Of a stretch of DNA of 47,571 bases, positions 32,615 through 43,100 are shown in pieces. How positions within the stretch are numbered: position 1 is the first letter of the stretch; each line of letters opens with the position of its first letter. Made by a program: the position numbers and the translations under genes. Below the pieces are notes generated by a model. It was not told the origin of the DNA. It saw only the letters and a list, made by a program, of their open reading frames with translations, and made no database searches. The DNA comes from an uncultured Bacteroidales bacterium (GTDB taxonomy: Bacteria; Bacteroidota; Bacteroidia; Bacteroidales; P3), in contig CAMHDJ010000018.1 of NCBI GenBank assembly GCA_946183915.1, positions 1 through 47,571 of the forward strand. The letters run 5' to 3'.

Positions 32615-32623
32615 GCAAAGATA
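32615..32623 (-). promoter_or_regulatory. Promoter of the M23 peptidase-trmD-clpP run, -7 element
   Basis: On the minus strand TATCTTTGC matches the consensus and lies 34 bases before the ATG at 32580. Confidence 0.82.
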
Positions 32624-32767
32624 CAAAAAATTCCGCATACGAGAATATAAAAACTGTTAAACCTCGTCGGCAAGCCGCCCCGGATCGCCCCGCAATACCG
32701 CTCCAGAGCCGCGCCCACGGCCCGATTAATCCCCCCTTTTCCCCTGTCTCTTTTCAGGGGAGTACTG

Positions 32768-33511
32768 TTAGGAGTAGTCGAAAACCACCTGCCCGTCAGC
32801 CAGATGGGTGGCGACGCCATAGACGGTGGCGATGCGGTCGGGCGTCAAGCCCTCGGCGATGGGACCGTGGAAGAGCAGACCACCCTCGTGGAGCAGCAGC
32901 ACATCGTCGCAGTAGTGAAGGGCCAGGTTGAGGTCGTGAATGACGATGACGGTGGTCTTGGCGGCCTGGCGCAAGAGGCGCATCACCTCGAGCTGGTGGG
33001 CGATGTCGAGGTTGCTCACCGGCTCGTCCATCAGCATCACGGGGGTCTGCTGGGCCAACGCCCGGGCAATCATGACGCGCTGCAGCTCGCCACCGCTGAG
33101 CTCGGCGGGACGTGCCAAGCGGAGGTGCCAGGTGCCCGTCTGACGCATGCACTGCTCCACGATGTCCCAGTCGGCCTGGCTCTCGTTCTGCAGGTGGTGC
33201 TGGTAGGGGTTGCGGCCCATGAGGACGATCTCGAAGGCCGAGAAGTCGAAGTCGGTCTGTGCCTGCTGCCGCACGAAGGCCACCTGACGTGCCAGCTGGC
33301 GCGCGGTGTAGGAGCCCACAGGGCGGTCGGCGATAAGCACCTGCCCCTGTGACGGGTGCAGCAGGCCGCCGATGCAGCGCAGCAGGGTCGTCTTGCCGCA
33401 GCCGTTGGGACCCATGACGGCCGTGATGCGGCCCTCGGCCAGGTGGGCGCTGATGCCGTCCAGAATGGTGCGGCTGCCGAAGCCGACGTGGATATCTTCG
33501 AGGGTGATCAT
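32768..33511 (-). CDS. FecE/BtuD-type ABC transporter ATPase
   Basis: A 247-residue ATPase that would drive import of an iron chelate, haem or cobalamin. Walker A is GPNGCGKTT (34-42), the signature is LSGGELQRV, Walker B is VMLMDEP, and HDLNLAL contains the switch His. FecE-type length and sequence are normal. It starts four bases after the permease stop. The substrate-binding protein is not in this window, so the ligand cannot be named. Confidence 0.92.
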   Translation of the reverse strand: MITLEDIHVGFGSRTILDGISAHLAEGRITAVMGPNGCGKTTLLRCIGGLLHPSQGQVLIADRPVGSYTARQLARQVAFVRQQAQTDFDFSAFEIVLMGRNPYQHHLQNESQADWDIVEQCMRQTGTWHLRLARPAELSGGELQRVMIARALAQQTPVMLMDEPVSNLDIAHQLEVMRLLRQAAKTTVIVIHDLNLALHYCDDVLLLHEGGLLFHGPIAEGLTPDRIATVYGVATHLADGQVVFDYS

Positions 33512-33515
33512 GGGG

Positions 33516-34496
33516 CTAGTAACTCTTCTTGTTCTTGTAAAGCAGGTAGATGAACAGCGGGGCTCCCACGATGGAGGTGAGCGAACCGACGGGCAGCTCG
33601 CTGGGGCGCAGCACGGTACGCGCCAGCGTGTCGCACACGAGCACGAACAGGGCGCCGCAGAGCATCGAGTAGGGCACCACCCTCCGGTTGTCCGGCCCGG
33701 CCACCAGGCGGACGGCGTGGGGCACGATGAGGCCCACAAAGCCGATCACCCCGCAGGAGCTGACGGCGAAGGCCACCATCAGGGTGGTGAAGAGCAGCAG
33801 CACGCGCTTCACGCGTTCCACCTCGACGCCCATGCTCTGGGCCGCCTCGCTGCCGGCCAGCAGCAGGTTGAGGTCGCGCGCGTGCCACAGCACCACGCCG
33901 ATGCCCACCAGCGCCACCGGCGCCAGCACGGCCACGTCGGTCCACGACGCCGAGCCGAACGAGCCCATGGTCCAGAAGATGATCGAGTCCATCTTCTCCT
34001 GGTTCAGCACCATCAGGAACGAGATGAGGGCCGAGATGAGGAGCGTCAGGCAGACGCCCGTCAGCAGCAGCGTGGTGGTGTGCATGCGGTTACCGATGGA
34101 GGCGATGCGGTAGATGAACAGCACCGTCAGCAGGGCTGCCGCCAGGGCCATGCCCCCCACACCCCAGAGCCACGCCTCGAGGCCTAGCAAGATGGCCACC
34201 GCGGCACCCAGCGAGGCACCGCTCGAGACACCGAGCACGTAGGGATCGGTCAGCGGATTGCGGAACACGCTCTGATAGGCCGCCCCGCAGACGCTCAGCA
34301 CCGCCCCCACCAGCACGCTCATCAGCACGCGCGGCAGGCGCAGCCGCCAGAAGATGGGCGAGTGGAGTATCTCGTCCCACGCGAAGTCGACGGCGCCGAA
34401 CAGGCAGCTGGCCCCCATGGCCGCCACCAGCAGCAGCGCCAGACCCGCCACCACCCAGGGATTGGCACGCGACGACTTATAGGACTTATGGGACAT
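33516..34496 (-). CDS. FecCD-family ABC transporter permease
   Basis: A 326-residue permease of the iron-siderophore/haem/cobalamin type with nine to ten membrane helices. Family marks are LRLPRVLMSVLVGAVLSVCG, NPLTDPYVLGVSSGASLGA and CGVIGFVGLIVPHAVRL, each seen complete. The ATG at 34496 lies inside a 9-bp tandem repeat, so the first residues (SHKSYKSS) are repeat-encoded and the true start is less certain. It partners the ATPase encoded just downstream. Confidence 0.92.
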   Translation of the reverse strand: MSHKSYKSSRANPWVVAGLALLLVAAMGASCLFGAVDFAWDEILHSPIFWRLRLPRVLMSVLVGAVLSVCGAAYQSVFRNPLTDPYVLGVSSGASLGAAVAILLGLEAWLWGVGGMALAAALLTVLFIYRIASIGNRMHTTTLLLTGVCLTLLISALISFLMVLNQEKMDSIIFWTMGSFGSASWTDVAVLAPVALVGIGVVLWHARDLNLLLAGSEAAQSMGVEVERVKRVLLLFTTLMVAFAVSSCGVIGFVGLIVPHAVRLVAGPDNRRVVPYSMLCGALFVLVCDTLARTVLRPSELPVGSLTSIVGAPLFIYLLYKNKKSY

Positions 34497-34531
34497 AGGG
34501 CTTATAGGACTTATTGGACTTATAGGGCTTA
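34473..34531 (-). repeat. 9-bp tandem repeat at the permease start
   Basis: On the plus strand GGACTTATA-like units repeat about six times across the start codon and 5' flank of the FecCD permease gene. The same consensus occurs at 1841-1877. Confidence 0.8.
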
Positions 34532-34540
34532 GGCCACCTC

Positions 34541-35212
34541 TCAGGCCAGAACGTCTTTCATGGTGTACACCCCCGGCCGGGCCTGGGCCAGCCATTCGGC
34601 CGCCAGCACGGCCCCTTGGGCCAGCCCCGCGCGGCTGTGGGCCTCGTGGGTCAGCGTGAGGGTGTCGATCGGACTGTCGTAGACCACGGTGTGTATGCCC
34701 GGCACCTCGCCCACACGGTGCGACGTGATGGGGATGTCCTCCTTCTCCCGGCGGCCGCACTCGGCAATCTGTTCCTGCAGGGTGATGGCCGTGCCGCTGG
34801 GAGCGTCGAGCTTGTGGACATGGTGGGTCTCGCTGATGCTGACGCTGTAGCCGCGTCCCTGCATCAGGGTGGCCAGCCGCTCGTTGAGGGCGAACATGAT
34901 GTTCATGCCGAGGCTGAAGTTGGTCGCCGTCAGCATCTTGCCGCTGCGGCGGCGACAGGCGGCGGCCACCTCGTCGTAGCGGTCGTACCATCCCGTGGTG
35001 CCACAGACCACCGGCAGGCCGCGCTCCAGGCAGCGCAGCAGGTTGTCGGCCGCCGTCGACGGCGCCGTGAACTCCACCGCCACGTCGGCCTCCAGCCCCG
35101 CGGGCCAGGGGTCGTCCTTGTCCAGCCGGCACACGACAGCATGGCCACGCTCCAAGGCGTATGCCTCGACAGCGTGGCCCATCTTGCCGTAGCCGATAAT
35201 AGCTATCTTCAT
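34541..35212 (-). CDS. dapB: 4-hydroxy-tetrahydrodipicolinate reductase
   Basis: Second step of the lysine/diaminopimelate branch: NAD(P)H reduction of hydroxy-tetrahydrodipicolinate. The 223-residue product starts with the nucleotide-binding MKIAIIGYGKMG. It has CGTTGW, the catalytic HHVHKLDAPSGTA motif and a final GVYTMKDVL. It is shorter than the 250-270 residues usual in Proteobacteria but has every core motif. It follows eno by four bases. Confidence 0.96.
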   Translation of the reverse strand: MKIAIIGYGKMGHAVEAYALERGHAVVCRLDKDDPWPAGLEADVAVEFTAPSTAADNLLRCLERGLPVVCGTTGWYDRYDEVAAACRRRSGKMLTATNFSLGMNIMFALNERLATLMQGRGYSVSISETHHVHKLDAPSGTAITLQEQIAECGRREKEDIPITSHRVGEVPGIHTVVYDSPIDTLTLTHEAHSRAGLAQGAVLAAEWLAQARPGVYTMKDVLA

Positions 35213-35216
35213 GCGT

Positions 35217-36569
<1,353 letters not shown>

Positions 36570-36589
36570 CACAAAAAAATTGATATGGA

Positions 36590-36625
36590 AGAAAAAAACA
36601 AAAAAACCGACCCCACTGGGGTCGG
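36590..36625 (-). terminator. Intrinsic terminator of rpsT
   Basis: On the minus strand CCGACCCC pairs with GGGGTCGG (36607-36614 and 36618-36625) and runs into a long T-rich tract (36590-36606). Confidence 0.9.
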
Positions 36626-36656
36626 CCTCAATGCTTGTCCGCACCGGACGACGAGC

Positions 36657-36908
36657 TTACATGGCGTTGACCTGACGCATGAGCTTCGACTTGAGGTTGG
36701 CGGCCTTGTTCTTGTGGATCACACTGCGCTTGGCCAGCTTGTCGATGATCGAGATCATCTTCGGCAGGCGCTCGGTGGCCTGGCCCTTGTCTTCGAGAGC
36801 ACGGAAATCACGCAGAGCGTTGCGCATGGTCTTGGCGTAGTAACGGTTCTCTACTCTTCTCTTTTCGCTCGAGCGAATTCTTTTTTTTGCAGACTTGTGG
36901 TGTGCCAT
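36657..36908 (-). CDS. rpsT: 30S ribosomal protein S20
   Basis: An 83-residue, very basic protein binding the 5' domain of 16S rRNA. The N-terminus MAHHKSAKKRIRSSEKRR and the helical hairpin with LDKLAKRSVIHKNKAA-like sequence (here IIDKLAKRSVIHKNKAANLKS, cut to its core) are diagnostic. It has its own terminator and lies next to tRNA-Glu, with an AT-rich spacer of repeated TTTCTAATTTCT words. Confidence 0.97.
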   Translation of the reverse strand: MAHHKSAKKRIRSSEKRRVENRYYAKTMRNALRDFRALEDKGQATERLPKMISIIDKLAKRSVIHKNKAANLKSKLMRQVNAM

Positions 36909-36949
36909 TTTTGATTTCTAATTTCTTATTTTCTAATTTCTTATTCTCG

Positions 36950-37024
36950 TACCGCGTGCGGGATTCGAACCCGCGATTTTAAGAATGAAAATCTTACGTC
37001 CTAGGCCGACTAGACGAACGCGGC
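36950..37024 (-). tRNA. tRNA-Glu (UUC)
   Basis: The minus-strand sequence folds into a full cloverleaf: acceptor GCCGCGT/ACGCGGT (one G-T pair), anticodon stem TAAGA/TCTTA around the loop TTTTCAT with anticodon TTC, and T-arm GCGGG-TTCGAAT-CCCGC. The 3' CCA is not encoded. Confidence 0.96.
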
Positions 37025-37145
37025 AACTCTCTCTTTTGCCTCCGGGAGCAGCCTCCCCTCCGCTCAAAAAGCGGGTGCAAAATTACTAACTATTTTCGAC
37101 ATGGCAAAATTTTTTTCAACGCCCTCGGTTGAAAAGTCGGCCGCA

Positions 37146-37820
37146 CTATTCCTCATCTGCCTGAAAACGAAAGCCTAAGCGCTTGCCGGTGACGAGGGAT
37201 TTTTTGTCGAAATTGCTCCGCATCTCCCCCACCGAGACCAGCTTCACTTCGTCGTACGGAGGGGTCAAAAGATCGAAATTGGTGGTGTACTCGATGGCGC
37301 TCTCGATGATGCCTTGCACCGACTCGCTGGTTATCAGTGACGTACCGAAATTCGTGTACATCATGCCCAGCTCACGCTTGCCTTCGATGAAGTAGTGCTT
37401 TTCGTTGTTAACAAACACGCGGCCAATCATATAGCCCATGTCGTTGTCGCGCTGGTAGGCGAACGAGTCGGCCAGGAAGTTGTAGATGTGGATCACGCCG
37501 CAGTAGGAGCGTTTCGGATCCTCGCGCACGTAGGGGGTCTTCATCACCTGGTGGTCGCGCGAGAACTCGAAGACGTTGGTGTGCATCATGAAGAGCAGTA
37601 TGTCGCCGGCGAACTTGACCTCGAACTCGAAGTCGCCGCGGTCGGTGAACTCGAAGGCCACGTCCTTGCCCTCGGCGCGGCTGCGCTGGCGGAAGAGGTC
37701 GATCAGTTCGCGCGTCTCGGCGCGGAACATTTCGAAGGTCTCCTTGGTGGCGTCGTAGACGGTCTGCTTGAGGGCGCTCTTGTTGAATACCAGTTCTTTG
37801 AGTGATTCTTTCAGTTCCAT
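37146..37820 (-). CDS. Conserved Bacteroidales protein of unknown function
   Basis: A 224-residue soluble protein without signal peptide. Conserved-looking stretches are FEVKFAGDILLFMMHTNVFEF, broken here over residues 64-90, YCGVIHIYNFLADSFAY and LVTGKRLGFRF near the C-terminus. I recall full-length homologues in other Bacteroidales, without a known function. The ATG at 37820 begins MELKESLKELVF, which fits that family; the open frame upstream is spacer. The gene stands alone after the tRNA. Confidence 0.8.
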   Translation of the reverse strand: MELKESLKELVFNKSALKQTVYDATKETFEMFRAETRELIDLFRQRSRAEGKDVAFEFTDRGDFEFEVKFAGDILLFMMHTNVFEFSRDHQVMKTPYVREDPKRSYCGVIHIYNFLADSFAYQRDNDMGYMIGRVFVNNEKHYFIEGKRELGMMYTNFGTSLITSESVQGIIESAIEYTTNFDLLTPPYDEVKLVSVGEMRSNFDKKSLVTGKRLGFRFQADEE

Positions 37821-37942
37821 GATGCTGTCGGTTACAAAACTGCCTACGTAACGCACCGCCGCCGCATTTATTTTGCCGCCGGCCGAAAAAAAAGCGTCCG
37901 CCATCACGCCGCCGCCCGAACCGCCTGATACTCAGCCTCCCG

Positions 37943-37986
37943 CAAGCATCCGCCAGGCATCCCCCAAGCATCCCCCAGGCATCATC
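37943..37986 (+). repeat. 11-bp tandem array (four units)
   Basis: Four units alternate CAAGCATCcgc/ccc and CAGGCATCccc, each 11 bp. It is the main feature of the 37821-38220 spacer, which has no gene and is flanked by GC-rich DNA. Confidence 0.8.
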
Positions 37987-38223
37987 TATGCTTGCAAACA
38001 AGCAAAGTGCTGGTTTGGAGGCTTTTTGGTGGTACGCTGCCGGGAGGCTTCTGGGGGTGGGTTACAGACTTTTTTCCTAAATAATGTTAAAACTCCCGCC
38101 GCTCCCCTGCCCGGCGCCCGGGCGGCGCGGCGGCCGACCCGCGGGGCGCTCTACATTATATTATTGTGACGACGGCGGGAAGATATTTTAACACTTTTTA
38201 GCAGTCGGTTCAATATTTTTTTG

Positions 38224-38232
38224 TATCTTTGC
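38224..38232 (+). promoter_or_regulatory. tnaA promoter, -7 element
   Basis: TATCTTTGC matches the consensus. It lies 246 bases before the tnaA ATG, which leaves an unusually long leader. Confidence 0.85.
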
Positions 38233-38241
38233 AGCCGAGAT

Positions 38242-38319
38242 ATGACAGCGTCCAATCCGAATATGACCCTCCACAAGCTCTTCTTAAACATCAAGAAGAG
38301 AGACGTTTACCATTTCTGA
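38242..38319 (+). promoter_or_regulatory. tnaA leader with a small upstream ORF
   Basis: Just after the promoter a 25-codon frame runs from ATG 38242 to TGA 38319; a second in-frame ATG at 38263 gives an 18-residue peptide (MTLHKLFLNIKKRDVYHF). An 8-bp inverted repeat (38278-38285 and 38293-38300) lies within it. About 90 bases later CCGGCC (38407-38412) pairs with GGCCGG (38417-38422) before a TTTT run. The arrangement resembles an attenuating leader; the peptide has no Trp codon. Confidence 0.55.
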
Positions 38320-38477
38320 AACTTTAGGGGACAGGCGTTCGGGAGACCCGGCAATCCCTACAGCAAACCATCCGCTCCCGCCGCCCGCGCTCCGTCGGCA
38401 TCGTTTCCGGCCTCCCGGCCGGTGGTTTTGTATCATATCAAACAAACAACAAACAAATAAACAAAAAACACAGTACT

Positions 38478-39854
38478 ATGGAATTACCCTTTGCAGAAGC
38501 ATGGAAAATCAAGATGGTTGAGCCGATCAAGAAGAGCACCCGCGAACAGCGCGAGAAGTGGCTCAACGAGGCCCACCAGAACGTCTTTATGCTGAAGAGC
38601 GACTACGTCTACATCGACCTGCTGACCGACAGCGGCACGGGCGCCATGAGCGACCGCCAGTGGGCCGCCATGATGCAGGGCGACGAGAGCTACGGCGGCG
38701 CCCGCTCGTTCTACCACATGAAGGACACCATCACCGAGCTCACCGGCTTCGAGTACGTCATCCCCACCCACCAGGGCCGCGCGGCCGAGAACGTGCTGTT
38801 CTCCTACCTCGTCAAACCCGGCATGGTGGTGCCCGGCAACGCCCACTTCGACACCACCAAGGGCCACATTGAGAGCCGCAAGGCCTTCGCCATCGACGTC
38901 ACCGTCCCCGAGGCTTACGACACCCAGCTCGAGGTGCCCTTCAAGGGCAATGTCGACCTGGCCAAGCTGGAGAAGGTGCTCCAGGAGAACAAGGGCAATG
39001 TGCCCTTCATGGTGCTCACGGTGACCAACAACACCGTCGGCGGCCAGCCCGTCAGCATGCAGAACATCCGCGAGACCTGCGAACTCTGCCATAAATACGG
39101 CGTGCCCGTCAACGTCGACAGCGCCCGCTTCATCGAGAACGCCTACTTCATCAAGACCCGCGAGAAGGGCTACGAGAACAAGACCCTCCGCGAGATCGCC
39201 CTGGAGATGTTCTCCTATGCCGACAGCATGACCATGAGCGCCAAGAAGGACGGCCTGGTCAACATGGGCGGCTTCATCGCCACCAACAAGAAGGACTGGT
39301 ACGAGGGTGCCAAGCTCTTCTGCATCCCCTTCGAGGGCTTCCTCACCTACGGCGGTATGAACGGCCGCGACATGGACGCCCTGGCCGTGGGTCTGAAGGA
39401 GAACATAGAGTTTGAGATGGTGGAGACGCGCATCAAGCAGGTGCAGTACCTGGCCGACAAGCTCGACGAGTACGGCATCCCCTACCAGCGTCCCGCCGGT
39501 GGCCACGCCATCTTCGTCGACGCCGACAAGGTGCTCACCCAGATCCCCAAGGAGGAATTCCCCGCCCAGACGCTCACCTGCGAGCTCTACCTCGAGGCCG
39601 GCATCCGCGCCTGCGAGATCGGCTACGTCCTCGCCGACCGCGACCCCGTGACGCGTCAGAACCGCTTCGGCGGCAACGACTTCGTGCGCCTCTGCATCCC
39701 GCGCCGCGTCTACACCAACAACCACATGGACGTCATCGCCGCCGCCCTCAAGAACGTCTACGACCGCCGCAACGAGATCAAGCGCGGTCTGGAGATCACC
39801 TGGGAGGCCGAGCTCATGCGCCACTTCACCTGCCAGTTCCGTCGCCTCGGCTGA
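38478..39854 (+). CDS. tnaA: Tryptophanase (beta-eliminating lyase)
   Basis: A PLP enzyme that splits tryptophan to indole, pyruvate and ammonia. The 458-residue product has the PLP lysine Lys257 in MSAKKDGLV, the start MELPFAEAWKIKMVEP that I recall from Bacteroides tryptophanase, IDLLTDSGTGAMSD (46-59), PTHQGRAAEN (96-105) and DSARFIENAYF (214-224). The related tyrosine phenol-lyase is the main alternative; similarity to Bacteroides TnaA decides against it. No transporter gene is adjacent. A strong terminator follows. Confidence 0.9.
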   Translation: MELPFAEAWKIKMVEPIKKSTREQREKWLNEAHQNVFMLKSDYVYIDLLTDSGTGAMSDRQWAAMMQGDESYGGARSFYHMKDTITELTGFEYVIPTHQGRAAENVLFSYLVKPGMVVPGNAHFDTTKGHIESRKAFAIDVTVPEAYDTQLEVPFKGNVDLAKLEKVLQENKGNVPFMVLTVTNNTVGGQPVSMQNIRETCELCHKYGVPVNVDSARFIENAYFIKTREKGYENKTLREIALEMFSYADSMTMSAKKDGLVNMGGFIATNKKDWYEGAKLFCIPFEGFLTYGGMNGRDMDALAVGLKENIEFEMVETRIKQVQYLADKLDEYGIPYQRPAGGHAIFVDADKVLTQIPKEEFPAQTLTCELYLEAGIRACEIGYVLADRDPVTRQNRFGGNDFVRLCIPRRVYTNNHMDVIAAALKNVYDRRNEIKRGLEITWEAELMRHFTCQFRRLG

Positions 39855-39883
39855 TCGCCAGCCAGGCACGACACCTCCCGATA

Positions 39884-39920
39884 GGGGCGGGCCGCCGCAG
39901 CGGCCCGCCCCTTCTTTGTT
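39884..39920 (+). terminator. tnaA intrinsic terminator
   Basis: A perfect 12-bp GC stem, GGGGCGGGCCGC (39884-39895) with 39900-39911 and loop CGCA, followed by TTCTTTGTT. Confidence 0.92.
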
Positions 39921-39998
39921 CCCGCCCCACTCCCGCGCGCCACTCCGGCGGCGCTGTCTCTTTTAGTGTTTTTTAACATTTATACTCCTTTTATTTTG

Positions 39999-40007
39999 TA
40001 TATTTGT
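39999..40007 (+). promoter_or_regulatory. Promoter of the first repeat-protein gene, -7 element
   Basis: TATATTTGT resembles the consensus, in an AT-rich patch. The leader to the start at 40192 is about 180 bases and A-rich. The rest of 39921-40191 holds nothing else recognisable. Confidence 0.7.
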
Positions 40008-40191
40008 CCTTCTAAAAGAATAGTAACACCAGTCCATATTGCAGACTGACTACTAAACACTTACCCCCCCCATCAAAACCATCGGAACAGACAGTAAAAC
40101 GACAAAAAAAAGAGAGAACAAAAGATAATCTTTTGGGTAACGACAGCCAAATATGCAGCTGCCCCGAAGCAAAAAAAAGCAACCAGACGAT

Positions 40192-43100
40192 ATGACCCAC
40201 ATCCACCCTACCCGACCGCGCGCCCTGCGCCTCATCCTCGCCCTCCTGCTCCTCGCCGCCACCCCGGCCGCAGCACAGGACTTCTACGTCATCACCAACG
40301 ACGACAACATCCTGGCCCACCCCACAGCCACCACCATCGGAAACGTGGCCGGAAACAACTTCAACATCACCACCTGCCTCTGGACCATTGATGGCAACAA
40401 AATAATTGCCATTGCTCCCGATGGCACCACTGGCAACTATCTTAGATTTGAGTCAGGTGGATACTTCGGCCTGTCTCTATCAAGTGATAACAGTTTTAAT
40501 ACTTGGAATAACGCTTCGGATGGCGGCAGCCCTCAAGAAACCAATGGTAATTCTCGCTACATTCGCTACAACTCTGGATGGACGCTAGGAACCAATGCAA
40601 CTGGACGAGCCGCTCTGCACCAGGTCACCGTCACAACCAACACCACCACCGGGAGCACGCCTACCTCCGAAAGCTACACGGCCACCATCGACGGCAATAC
40701 GGCCATCTACACCACCGGCGCGCACAACTTCAGCCGGACCATCAGCCACTCCGCTACCTATACCACCACTACCACCAAGACCTTCTCGGTGAGCATCAAC
40801 GGCACCAACCGGAGTGGCAACACGACGGTGAACGGTACCACCACCACCACTGAGACCTATACCGGCGCCCTGACCAATGTGGCCTGGAGCGTCAGCGACG
40901 ACACCTATGGCAACATCAACGCCTCGACCGGAGAACTTACAATTACCAGCCTGCCCACCAGCGTGGATAATATCACCGTCACCTACACCGCCCAAGTGGC
41001 CGGGCAGACCGTCACGGCCACCAAGCAGGTGACACTCATGTCTGCTGCCACATACGCTGACGCGGTGGACGGCGGCACCACCGGCGTCACCACCTCCACC
41101 GTCACCCTCAACGACTACGAACCGCACGAGTGGGCCTACTACAACAAAGAACTCGGTTCCCCCATCCGCTCCTGGAACCCTGCCAACGTGAAGATCAGCT
41201 ACTACGGCTACGGTGCCAAATACACCTCCCAAAGCGACGGCGACCCCACGGGAGACCTCACCACCATCACCAGCAGCAACGCGCTGGTGCGAGTAGGTCC
41301 GCTGAACGGCGAGACGCAGCACACCTTCGTCTACTACAAGACCCTGGAACGCACCGACGGCACCACCGCCGCCAACCCCAGCGGCCGCTGCGAGTACCGC
41401 ACCATCCCCAACCCCTTCAGCGTGCGTCCCCGCATCAACCACAGTAATTCTGGCGGCACCGGCAACTCGGCCACCAACTACACGGGCTTCTACATGTGGC
41501 GCCTGAAGACCTGCACCGGCGGCAGCGTCTACACCACCGCCAACGGCGGCACGGCCCTCACCGCCGGCACCGCCATGGTCGATGCCGAGCAGGTGCTCTA
41601 CTTCGCCCCCAGCGGTGAGTACGGCATGACGGTCGAGTTCGAGGCCATCTGGGCCCCGGCCTACGTCACCGGCACCACCCATGCCTCCACCCACAACGCC
41701 TACGAGCGCAACTTCTACATCGGCGCCCGTACCTCAGCCCTCAACTATGCCGCCACCATCAGCGCCATCTACCCCGACGGCACCAACGGCAGCAACACCA
41801 CCCTCCTCACCGCCGTGCCCAACACCACGCAAAGCAGCGACTACACCTGCGGCGCCGATACCAAGTTCGAGTATAACCAGATGGGTGCCAACATCACCCT
41901 GACGGCCAACAACCACTACCTCTGCGTGGGTCGCGGCTGCGGCACCACCAACAACGTTATGACCCGTGTGCGCGGCATGGGCGCTGGCACCAATGCGGCC
42001 CTCAACTACACCATGCGCATCGAGAGCGGGAAGATGAACTACATGGCATTTGTAAAAGGAACATACGATGACGACTATGGTAGTGTAGGATGGGGGGGTG
42101 GTAGAAACAATGATGCATTCTCCAATAGCGGAACTAACCATGTCAGGGTCATCATTGGCTGTGACTACGACCGCGCTACCGATGCCAATACCAACCTATA
42201 CATCTACAACGATGCCGCCATGGGTTCTTATTGTGCATTCTCGACTCCCAACAACAACCGCACCCTCCATGCCACCATTAAAAGCGGTTCCATCGGCGCT
42301 CCCCTCTCCGACTTGGGCGATGGCGGAAGTCGCTTCGTTTATTTGGGTGTATCCCGTAGTTATACGAATACCGGACTACGCCAACTTTACATCGAAGGCG
42401 GCGAAATAGGACACATGGCTGGCGGTATCGACGGTGGTTCAAGCACAGACACTGCCATCTATGTACGCATGACCGGAGGCCATATCTTGGGCTGCATGTA
42501 TGGTTCTGGAGCCTTTGCTGCGGCTGCCGGCATCCGTAAGTATGTCATCACAGGCGGCAACATCCAAGGTTGGGTGGCCGGAGGATGCAACGGTGTGGGC
42601 GAAAGCGAAGGCGGTACCATGAACGGTGAGACTTTCCTCTACATCGGAGGCAATGGAAAAGTCGGCTATAATGCCAGTGGCACCTCCGCCCCCACAAGTG
42701 TGAACAATGTGGTGGGAGGCACCGTGTTCGCAGCAGGCCGAGGCAACAGCACCTCTGGCTCTGGCCGCGTCAACAACAGCACATTGGTACTGGCAGACAA
42801 TACCATGATCCTCAACAATGCATACGGCGGTGGCAATCTTGGTTTCACCCAAGGTACTGCCAATGTGTGGCTCTTCGGCGACTGCACCGTGGGCGGCAAG
42901 GTGTTCGGTGGTTCCAACATTAAGGGCGGCTCCACCAACGCCAACGTCACCATGAGAGGCGGCAATGTGATTGGTGGTGTCTACGGTGGCATCAACGGCG
43001 AGGGCTACACAGGCGCTGAGGACTTCCATATGACGGGCAACGTCAACGTCAACATCGAGGGCGGCACCGTGGGAGCGGCAGGGATCAACCCTGAGACCTC

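Noticed and set aside
38478-39854. Tyrosine phenol-lyase instead of tryptophanase
   Set aside because: The two are homologous, but the N-terminus and internal motifs fit the Bacteroides tryptophanase sequence I recall better; only an assay would settle it.
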